Assembly (NCBI GenBank): GCA_048772705.1
Contig: JBLWGC010000169.1
Location: 1 to 64,000 of the forward strand
Length of the DNA stretch: 64,000 nt
Reading direction: 5' to 3'
DNA from: Leidyana gryllorum EB-2025a
Taxonomy: Eukaryota; Apicomplexa
The position numbers and the translations under genes are program-made. The notes under the pieces were generated by a model that was given only the letters and a program-made list of their open reading frames with translations, ran no database searches and was not told the origin of the DNA. Of the stretch, positions 53,959-62,190 are shown piece by piece (the first letter of the stretch is position 1; each line of letters starts with the position of its first letter).

Positions 53959-56115
53959 TTAGATCTTGCGCAAACTCCACATGAACACGACCAGAATGGA
54001 GGCGAGGACCATCCAGGCCAGCAGGAGACCAGCGACTTCGACAAACGAGTCAGCGCGACGAGCTAAGGAGTACAGAGGGACAATCAGTGGCACAAAGACG
54101 GCTGTGCCGGCGAACAGCAGTAGGATGGCTCGGATGGTCAGGAAGAAGCGATGTGGGGTCGCGGGAGCGAAAAGACGATAGGTGTACCACATCGGTCCCG
54201 CGACGTACAGCACTATTGAGGGTCCCAAACCAACCGACATCACTATACTTTTGATCGCTGTCGACACCTCTGTCGGCAGAAAGAAGGCTGCCGGGCTCGC
54301 CATCCCCAACGCTCCCAATAACAGCAGTACCGGAAATATCTCACTCCGATCCACCACAAACCCAAACAGCAAAGCCAACGCGGGAGCCACGAACCATTGC
54401 AGACGTTTCAGTACCAAAGGCAAAGATCTGTCTGCACCACTCTGACCGTCTCCGTCGTTCAAGTAACTCAAACTCCACACCATCGAAACGGCCGATGCCG
54501 CTAACAATGGCACCAAAGGCAGTATCAAAGCCGATGCCCGCCCGGCCATAATACGCCTCCAAGTCAACGTCTCGCTCGATGTCACTCGAGTCACGCAGCA
54601 AGTCCGCCTCGTCGGCTCGTTCGCACTTCTCTGTGCCTCCAACCGGTTCTGCTCCCGTCTCTCTATGTCCGCTGCACTCGGTATCTGCAACACCAACCAC
54701 GCCAAAGGCAACAAACACAACGCGTACACCAAATACAATGTCGAAAACGACGCCAACTCTTCCTCCACCATCCATTCCATCAGTCCAGCCGTCAACAGCC
54801 CACCAACCAGACGGCTCGCTGCGATTATACCTCCACACAAACCCACCAGTTCGTATCGATTCACAATGTCCAACAAACCGATACTCGCCATGTGCCCCCC
54901 TGCTGACACAAACAGATATCCCGGACGTACCAGTCCACGCCACGACCGCGATCGGTGAAAATATGGCTGCGCTCCGCCCGAAGTCCGAGAAGAAGTACCA
55001 CCCGAAGGCCCCTGACTCACTATCCGCTGCCAATTCCCCACCACCGGCACCGGACCAGTAGGCTTGTTCAACAAGGCCGCCACCGTCGGATCAACCGACC
55101 CACCAGGCCCGTATTGCACACCGCTATGTGCGTGATGCACAGAACCCGAAGCATGGCCATGTTGTGCACTCTGACCTTGCTGTGCACTTTGACCATGCTG
55201 CGGGTTCTGTGCACTTTGATCCGGTTGCACCACGCTTTGTCCCACGGGCGCTTGCGCTGTGCTCTGCTCTATGTGCACTGTGCTGCCAGAGAGGCGTCGG
55301 ACGGACGGGGGGTGGTTATCGCGATTCGGAGGAGTCAGCAGTGCTCGTGACCGAGATCCAATCGGTTCTGATCCGAATCTTCGTCCGGGCGGGTCGGGGG
55401 GAGGCGACCACCAGACCCCGACGGGGGGTTGGCGGTTTTTGGAGGCGGCGGCGCTTTTTTCCGCGTTGGCGTCTGCGTCTGAGCAGGCCAACAAGAAGAG
55501 CCCCGATGATTGCAGTGCGAAGGCAGTGGCTGTGGCTGTTCGATGACCAGAGACTCCTAAGAGCCACGCGCCGACTGCCCCCCATAAGAGCGATCCAGAA
55601 ACCGCGATCACGTACAGTGAGTGGGCGGCGAGTTGGCCGCTTGTGGTGTCTGAAGAGGGTATTGGAGACGCGATGAGCCACCACGGCCCGGTAAGCAGAG
55701 ACGCGAGAAATCCGAGGAGCAGAAGTCTTTTGGTCGGACGTTTGTTGGCGTTTGCCGACGGTGCTAACGGGGACTGTTCTGAGGTAAGTGTCAAGGAGGC
55801 GGTTGAGCCACCGCCTGTACAGACAACGTTTCGCGGTACTTCTTCGTCGTAGACCCCGACCAAGTTGCGGTAGAGGGGCAGATTGATCACTTGGCTTCCA
55901 CCGCCGTCCAGACTGCTGAACGACTGTCGCCCGCCACTTCCGACTTCGCTTGACAAGTTTCGCTGTGGGAGAAGCTGTGGGTGTCGTGCCCGGGGAGGCG
56001 CAGACAGAAGTACAGATTCGATTCCACACCCCGACGGGTGGGGAGCCCAACATCTCCGCTCAAACTGATATGGCTGACTGTGCACTTGGACCAAAGGGAG
56101 AGACGGAGACGACAT
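53959..56115 (-). CDS. polytopic MFS-like membrane protein, 718 aa
   Basis: Probable transporter. About ten to twelve hydrophobic helices are visible: two or three near residues 130-215 (LLLLGFLASLLTGPWWLIA, VIAVSGSLLWGAVGAWLL), then a long polar loop (220-370), then helices at 395-480 and 520-710 ending VAGLLLAWMVLASILVVFMW. The large loop carries a Gln/Ser/His-rich repeat built on GQSAQHGQSAQ. Spacing is compatible with a major facilitator with a big early loop, but the classic MFS motif is weak, so substrate and family remain open. Single exon. The loop's coding DNA has a cluster of GTGCAC words (55,140-55,280). Confidence 0.6.
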   Translation of the reverse strand: MSSPSLPLVQVHSQPYQFERRCWAPHPSGCGIESVLLSAPPRARHPQLLPQRNLSSEVGSGGRQSFSSLDGGGSQVINLPLYRNLVGVYDEEVPRNVVCTGGGSTASLTLTSEQSPLAPSANANKRPTKRLLLLGFLASLLTGPWWLIASPIPSSDTTSGQLAAHSLYVIAVSGSLLWGAVGAWLLGVSGHRTATATAFALQSSGLFLLACSDADANAEKSAAASKNRQPPVGVWWSPPPDPPGRRFGSEPIGSRSRALLTPPNRDNHPPSVRRLSGSTVHIEQSTAQAPVGQSVVQPDQSAQNPQHGQSAQQGQSAQHGHASGSVHHAHSGVQYGPGGSVDPTVAALLNKPTGPVPVVGNWQRIVSQGPSGGTSSRTSGGAQPYFHRSRSWRGLVRPGYLFVSAGGHMASIGLLDIVNRYELVGLCGGIIAASRLVGGLLTAGLMEWMVEEELASFSTLYLVYALCLLPLAWLVLQIPSAADIERREQNRLEAQRSANEPTRRTCCVTRVTSSETLTWRRIMAGRASALILPLVPLLAASAVSMVWSLSYLNDGDGQSGADRSLPLVLKRLQWFVAPALALLFGFVVDRSEIFPVLLLLGALGMASPAAFFLPTEVSTAIKSIVMSVGLGPSIVLYVAGPMWYTYRLFAPATPHRFFLTIRAILLLFAGTAVFVPLIVPLYSLARRADSFVEVAGLLLAWMVLASILVVFMWSLRKI

Positions 56116-56294
56116 CTAACACATTCCCCCGCTTTTCCCCCTCATCTGGGACGTACTCACAGTGCAGAGCGCACCACGCCACGCACAAGAATATCACGTT
56201 GCGCAACCAGTGCACTTGACTTCAGCGCACTTTGCGCCAGGTCTTATCGAGACTCCACTCAAATAGTTACCAATTTCTTTTTGATAATTTATCC

Positions 56295-57539
56295 ATGATA
56301 ACACGGCGGCTATACTATGATGCGTGTTATCAAACCGAGTTTGTCGGGCGTGTAACTCGTTACGAGTCCGGGGCCAAAGAGGGTGAGGGACGTGTTTGGC
56401 TTGACCAGACGTGTTTTTACCCAACGTCTGGCGGTCAACCGAACGATGTGGGGCTGTTGGGTGGTTTCCAGGTGGTGGACGTGGAAAAGGCGAATGACGA
56501 GGATGTGATTCATCATGTCTTGCAAACTGGCGATCTCAAGATGGAAGAAGTGTTTGTGGTTGGGACGGAGGTATCGGGACAAGTGGATTGGGATCGTCGA
56601 TTTGACCACATGCAACAACACAGCGGTCAGCATCTCGTCACAGCTTTGCTGGAGAAGAATTACAATTTGGAAACGGTATCCGTGCACATTGGAAGTGATC
56701 TGTGCACTTTGGATTTGAGTGCAGTGTGCGAGGATCGAGATGTGCACCGTAAATGGGAGTTGATGGTTGCCGATGCGGTGTTCAATGACTCGCCCATCAC
56801 GATAAGCTACCGGCCGCCGACCGAAGAAGAGGCGAAGACAAAGCACGGTGACATTCGGATTATATCGATTGGGGATGGTCGCGGCAAGGATGTCCCGCCT
56901 CTGGACGAGAATCCTTGTTGCGGCACGCATCTGAACAGTACGGGTCAGATTGGTCCACTGATCATTCTGGGGGTTCAGAAGGTGCGAGGCGGGTCGCGTT
57001 TGACGTATGCGTTTGGGAAACGCGCAATTCGAGTAATGCAAGAGCACAATACGGCTCTATTTGAGTTGAACAAGATGTTGAAAAGTCCCCCTCTCAAGAT
57101 GGCGGCAGCAGCCGATCAGTTGGTCAAAAGCAACAAACAGCTGACGAAAGAAAAGGCTCAATTAGTCACTGATCTCGGCGAGGCTAAAATGAGAGCCGCT
57201 TACGAGAAGTTGAAGATGGCACACACTTCTTCACCTTCACCTTCCATCCCCACCATTGTCACTCTCGTCCAGGAGGCTGTGGACGATCTGGAGGCCGCAA
57301 TGGCCAAAACAGCGCCCCTTTTGGATGAATGCCTCTTTGTCGCGTGCTCGACGAAGCCGCCCTTCAAAGTGATAATTGGCTCTTCGGTCGGCGGGGCCGA
57401 CGAAGCCGTGAAGAAACTCAACAAGACGTTCGAAGGCCGCGGCGGCGGCTCCAAGACAGTGGCGAGCTGCTCGTTGGCCCGTCAACCGGCGTTGGCCGAT
57501 GTGCTGAAAGCCTTCGGACACGATGCACCACCACAATAG
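56295..57539 (+). CDS. AlaX-type alanyl-tRNA editing protein (AARSD1-like)
   Basis: Trans-editing enzyme that deacylates Ser-tRNA(Ala) or Gly-tRNA(Ala) in the cytosol. The zinc site is intact: HMQQHSGQH (HxxxH) near residue 107 and CCGTH (CxxxH) near 215. The N-terminal TCFYPTSGGQPNDVG matches the editing-domain entry of AlaRS/AlaX. The C-terminal part (residues 300-414) resembles the C-Ala region of AlaRS (FKVIIGSSVGGADEAVKKLN), as in AlaX-L and AARSD1. No aminoacylation domain is present, so it is not AlaRS. Single exon of 414 residues. ATG 56295 aligns with the family start; upstream in-frame sequence is non-conserved. Confidence 0.88.
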   Translation: MITRRLYYDACYQTEFVGRVTRYESGAKEGEGRVWLDQTCFYPTSGGQPNDVGLLGGFQVVDVEKANDEDVIHHVLQTGDLKMEEVFVVGTEVSGQVDWDRRFDHMQQHSGQHLVTALLEKNYNLETVSVHIGSDLCTLDLSAVCEDRDVHRKWELMVADAVFNDSPITISYRPPTEEEAKTKHGDIRIISIGDGRGKDVPPLDENPCCGTHLNSTGQIGPLIILGVQKVRGGSRLTYAFGKRAIRVMQEHNTALFELNKMLKSPPLKMAAAADQLVKSNKQLTKEKAQLVTDLGEAKMRAAYEKLKMAHTSSPSPSIPTIVTLVQEAVDDLEAAMAKTAPLLDECLFVACSTKPPFKVIIGSSVGGADEAVKKLNKTFEGRGGGSKTVASCSLARQPALADVLKAFGHDAPPQ

Positions 57540-57555
57540 CCGCTGTTGGAACGCG

Positions 57556-58587
57556 ATGCCAAAGCTTAGCCGCCTCGCCCTCTTAGTGGCAACCGCCTCC
57601 ACTCCTCCACTTATTTCGTCTTTAGTGCAAACCGATTCTGTGGAAGAACTTTGGGACGCAGCCCTGAATCCCCCACTCAATGAATTCCTCGGACCCAACA
57701 ACGTTCCCCCCTCCAAGTTCGCTCGACAGGTTTTGAACGAAGCCGCTCTGGCCGGCCGATACCCCCAAACAGGCCGCCCCGCCTCCGCCCTCGATCACCC
57801 CGCACTCAAATACCGCCCCCAACTGCCGCAAACGCCGGCCACTCCCTTCCCCTGGGACCACCCACCCGAAGAAGTCCTCGCGGCTCAACAGCGAGAAGCT
57901 GCTGCCGCGGCCGCCGCCGCCATGGGACCTCCAGCGGCCGATGGGGGAATGCTGGATGGTGGTGAGGGACCGCTCTATGGCGGGGGCGGCGAGGCAATGC
58001 CATATGGCGGTGGTGAGAGACCACTCTATGGCGAGGGAATGCCACCGATGATGTTTCCGAGCCCCATTATGCCGCACCACGGCGGACGAAGACAGAGGCG
58101 CGATGCCGAGGACTCTGGAGCGGCGTCGTCCTCGTCCTCGTCGTCCAAGAAAGAGAAGCCGAGTCTGTCGGACATTGAGAAAGAGGTCATCGAGACCCCC
58201 GGTATGGACCAGGAGGTGATGGACCTCATCATGTCCAACTTTTGGCAACTCGACCCCGGCGGCGATCTGTACCCCATCCGATTCCACATTGTCCGGTGTC
58301 TGCAGCAGAGCGCTTCCAGAGCCGATCGACAACGCCGAAGGGCCCTAAAACCGATCAGCAGAGCCCTCGAACGCATTATCGACCACAATCACCTCCCCCT
58401 CGAACTCGTCGAACAGTTCGTTCTCGACGGATTCCTCTCCACCAACACCAAAACGCTCATCCCTACTGACGTCGGAATGGCAGCGATGCTCCTCGTGGAG
58501 GAACAATTCCATCTTTGCGCCAATGACGAATCACTCATCAACGAAGGCCGAGGCAACAAGCGCAAATTCAACTGGAGCAAAAACTGA
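57556..58587 (+). CDS. secreted or organellar protein of unknown function, 343 aa
   Basis: Not recognised. ATG 57556 gives MPKLSRLALLVATASTPPLI as a signal or targeting peptide. An upstream in-frame ATG (57523) overlaps the AlaX-like gene and buries the hydrophobic start, so it is less likely. Residues 125-165 are Gly/Tyr/Pro repeats (GGEGPLYGGGGEAMPYGGGE). After a Ser-rich linker the C-terminal 150 residues look folded and helical (MDQEVMDLIMSNFWQLDPGG, YPIRFHIVRCLQQSASRADR, LELVEQFVLDGFLSTNTK). There is no transmembrane helix. It starts only 16 bp after the AlaX-like stop. Confidence 0.62.
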   Translation: MPKLSRLALLVATASTPPLISSLVQTDSVEELWDAALNPPLNEFLGPNNVPPSKFARQVLNEAALAGRYPQTGRPASALDHPALKYRPQLPQTPATPFPWDHPPEEVLAAQQREAAAAAAAAMGPPAADGGMLDGGEGPLYGGGGEAMPYGGGERPLYGEGMPPMMFPSPIMPHHGGRRQRRDAEDSGAASSSSSSSKKEKPSLSDIEKEVIETPGMDQEVMDLIMSNFWQLDPGGDLYPIRFHIVRCLQQSASRADRQRRRALKPISRALERIIDHNHLPLELVEQFVLDGFLSTNTKTLIPTDVGMAAMLLVEEQFHLCANDESLINEGRGNKRKFNWSKN

Positions 58588-58684
58588 ATGCGCTGTGTGG
58601 AATCGAATAGACGTATATAAACGTGTCGGCCGGGACCAGTGGTGAGGGGGTGACGTGACGAGCCGAGGCCACCTATGCTCCCAC

Positions 58685-59515
58685 TCAGCCACGGTACTGA
58701 TACAGCAAGGCATAGACGTTCTTATACACTTCATTGGCGAACTCCAGTGTCTTGCAGCCAGTTATAATCATTTTGCCGCTAACAAATATCAACACGGACG
58801 CCTGCATCAAAAGTTAGAAGAAAGTCCAATTTCGAGTCAGGTCGGCTCACCTTCTTGGACTCCTCCGGCTGATAGCGATAGATTACTCCACAGAAGATCT
58901 CCGGCTCATAGTTACAGTAGGCGCTGTGATCCGTTGCCAAGTTCTCCAAACGTACCGCGAAACCGCAACACGCAGAGCACACCAAAGTCTCAATTCGAAA
59001 GTCACGGAATCGAGCCTCCGGATGACCCGCCTTTTTTATGATCTTTGCTGCAGTGTAGGCACCCTTACGTGCCTCAGACACTGATCGGGCGCCCAACACT
59101 GCCACACGGCCGTTAGGAAATATGGTGCACGTCACGCGGGGATCCCGTAGTCGCAATGTCTGAAAACAGAGATCTCTAACACATCTCAGCCGCCGCCTAC
59201 CGCTTGAGTCGCTCGCTGCGGGTTGTACTCAATGTTCCGCGTCGAAATGGTAATCAGTCGCAGGTCCAGTTCACAACCGATCGAAACAGCAGCGATGATG
59301 TTTTTGATCTGTACAGGAGGCAGCTCGAAATCCTCCAGGTCTAACGCCTCGCTCGTCGCATGTGCCAACACCACAGGCGCCTTTAGACCGCTATCAGAGT
59401 CACCAATGTACCCTTGAACGTCTTCATCGCGCGCGCCAAACAGGTCAGCTGCACTGCTCGGGTCCAGAGCCGGTCCTTCCTCACACTCCCCCCCGGCAAA
59501 GTCAAAGTCCTCCAT
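58685..59515 (-). CDS. TBP: TATA-box-binding protein
   Basis: General transcription factor. Three exons joined in phase (introns about 59,162-59,211 and 58,810-58,849) give an acidic N-terminus (MEDFDFAGGECEEGPALD) and both repeats of the saddle. Repeat 1: IKNIIAAVSIGCELDLRLIT, STRNIEYNPQ, VTCTIFPNGRVAVLGARS. Repeat 2: FRIETLVCSACCGFAVRLEN, YEPEIFCGVIYR, SVLIFVSGKMIITGCK. The protein ends LLYQYRG. Of the four DNA-intercalating phenylalanines, three are kept (TIF, EIF, LIF). The second of repeat 1 is His (KAGHPEARF; usual KLGFPAKF). Its ATG is only 11 bp after the PLD stop codon. Confidence 0.93.
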
Positions 59516-59526
59516 GTCCAAAAAAA

Positions 59527-62156
59527 TTACGTAGTTAGTGACGCGGGCAACAAAGCAGAACGCCCTCCAATCAACGGTGAGTTCCACCCTGGAATGTTAG
59601 GGTGGTCCGGCAAAGGACCCGCTTCACCGTCTTGCCGAACATCAATTGGAAATGGACACAGATTCCCGTGAGGCAACATGACCGTTGGATCCTCGTTTAT
59701 GTATGCATTCCAATTCGCCAGAGTCATGTCGTAAATCCGTGATATGCACTCCGAACTCGCTGGGTCGTCAAAGACTCTATTAAACTCTCCCAAGTGCTCG
59801 TGCCACAACTCCCGACGAAACGCCTGAATGTCGCCACGAGGAAGATACACATCACCGTTACCCTGGTATTCCGCTCGGAATGCCGGCTGCACGGCCCCAA
59901 AGGCAATCTCAGTATCACGACCACCTCCCATCGACCGCTCATTGATATTGGCAGAACCAATAACAATGTACTCATCATCAATGATCATCATCTTGGAATG
60001 AATGTAGATCGGATGTCGACGAGTCTTGCACGCGTGCAACACATCAGTCGGCAAGTGACCCGGCGGATTACCGTAACCATCAGGCTCACGCTTCCCGCAG
60101 AAGTAAAACGACAAATAGTCGTGGGGATGAGCAATCGAATGCTTCTCCTTAAGCTTCAGTCCTATCCGATGATACATCATCCGCATCGTCTGGTACTCCC
60201 AATGTAGAATCTCCTGCACACTCAATGTCTGGGGTGAACCTTCTGGAAACAGCGGGATCAGTATGTATATCTTGAATCTCTCTCCTTCGTCAATGGCGCG
60301 ACAGATACGACGAGTTAGAGCATATGGTACCCAATTATGACACGGCACGTCATCGTGTTCCCTCCAAAACTGCGACGAACCCAAGAAATACTGGTTCTCA
60401 ATATATATGAACCTGCAAACAAAACAAATAGATCCGTGTCTCTCGAACACACACGTGTGTGCTCAGCTTTCTGCCACGACACTCACCTTTTGGCTCGATC
60501 AATGAGGAAAATGTATGCCGCTTGAATTCCCTTATCAACGAACGTGCTAGAATTGGCAAATTTTGCCAGCCACTTGCGGTTCTGGAACAACGCAGATTCG
60601 GAATCGAGCGATCTGAACACTTGGATATCCCAAGATCTCGGATCCTTGGGGTCTACCAATACTTTTCTTCCGTCGCGAATTCGTCTGCGCTCTCGAAGAT
60701 TGTTCAATAATAGTGACGTGGAAGATGTGAACTTGGGGGCTTGACGAGCCACTCGTTCTACGAAAGTTTGAAGTATGTCCCAAGCTGCTGGTCCTTCGAT
60801 GCGGGCATGAATGTCGTGCCACGGCTCTCTGGGTCCGTGATCCGGGGTGGCCTCAACCAGACAACCGTTATAGAAGTCGCCCTTGTGCGCTGTCCGCAAT
60901 GTGCAAAACAGAGAGTGGTCGGGAGTATCATAGCGCCCAGAGGTCAAGTCCAGTCCTCCAACGAAAGCCGCAACAATCCTGCGCCCATCCGGGTCCAAAG
61001 GATTCTCGCTATCATACAACACGATCTGGAAACGACAGAGAGAAAACACACATTTCGGAATGCCTCGCAGCAGATTGCTCACCTTTTGATGGTGTGTAAA
61101 GGACGTCCATCTGAGGAGGTCTGAGACTTCGCCAGCATCATCACCAGCGATACGCTTGCAGACTGCAACTTCAACTTTGGTATTTCGGAAAAACTCGCGG
61201 GTGTATTCGTCGTAGGTGGCCATGATACCGTCCTTCAGCCAGCTGACCCCTTCTCGGCTGGTGATATCATCCCAGATCAGAATGACGACTTGAATGCCTT
61301 CTTCTGCTCGGCGTTTTAGCAGTTGACCGATTGTTTCAGGCATTTCGCCGTCGTTGTAGTTTCTTCTGAGACTGATGGCAGGATTTATCGACCAACCGGC
61401 AAAAAAGGCAAAGTACTGCGCTTTCTCGACGGCGTCCGCAATGTCACTCCAAGTTGAGCGGTGTGCGAAATGGCCAGGAGATTTGGTGGGTTCGGCCTCC
61501 ACCCCGGGCGGAAGGTCCGCATCGTGGTAGAGGTGTAGCAAGTTTCCGTGCGAGCGTCTAAAGTAGGAATGGGGAACAGCCATGGAACGTGGGTCGGGAT
61601 TGTCGAGAGGATACCATCTGAACTCGAGCTTGACTCGGGAAATGCTGCTCGTTTTGGGATTGGCTTTGGGATGGCGTAGAGATAATGAAACTCGAAGCGG
61701 TTTGCCGCGGCTCGTAATCTCGCGCAGTGGGAATGTACACTGCCCCAGAACATCATGCGACGCTTGGGCTCCAACATCATCATCGACAACGCGAATGACA
61801 AGGTTCGGGCCCGACCGCGACACCATGTCATCCTGGGGAAACGGCTTCCCTTCGTCGTTTACATCGAGGAGCTGAGTGAACTCCTTGTTCCATTTGGGGT
61901 TGTGATTATTGTCAATGGTTTGGGTTCGACCCATCCGGTATGACCTGCCTCCACCAGTTTCAATGTCAACAGTACAGTATGGGTCTGCGGAGCCCCAGCA
62001 CAAATCGGGTGCGTCACACCCGCATGGGTCTAAACCGCAAGCGATCCGACGATAGGCGGATTGCCGGGACCTCCGACGTCTATACACATCGTAGCTATGA
62101 TGTACCGCTTCGCCTTCAATACAATAGATATGGAGTAGTCCGAGCCACCGGGTCAT
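59527..62156 (-). CDS. plant-type C2-domain phospholipase D
   Basis: Hydrolyses phosphatidylcholine to phosphatidic acid at membranes. The N-terminal C2 domain reads GLLHIYCIEGEAV, then SADPYCTVDIETGGG, DNNHNPKWNKEF and DDDVGAQASHDVLGQ. The first catalytic HKD is THHQKIVLYD, formed across the splice near 61,030-61,083; the second is IHSKMMIIDDEYIVIGSANI. Both His, Lys and Asp sets are intact. The regions FIYIENQYFLGSS and ENQYF-flanking helices are typical of C2-PLD. Two introns (about 55 and 65 bp) and about 830 residues, the usual size. C2-PLDs occur in plants and in several protists. It is divergent from the Vps54/50-like gene with 34 bp between ATGs and sits 11 bp upstream of TBP. Confidence 0.92.
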
Positions 62157-62190
62157 TCGCTTCGCTTTTGGCCCAGCAATTTTCCGGCTG
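62157..62190. promoter_or_regulatory. 34-bp divergent spacer, PLD / Vps54-like gene
   Basis: Start-to-start distance of 34 bp on opposite strands. No TATA-like word. Both starts are supported by coding character on either side. Confidence 0.4.

Noticed and set aside
58605-58625. TATATAAA word at 58,612 as a promoter
   Set aside because: It also sits between converging genes (57.6 kb gene and TBP stops), so it cannot drive a known start.
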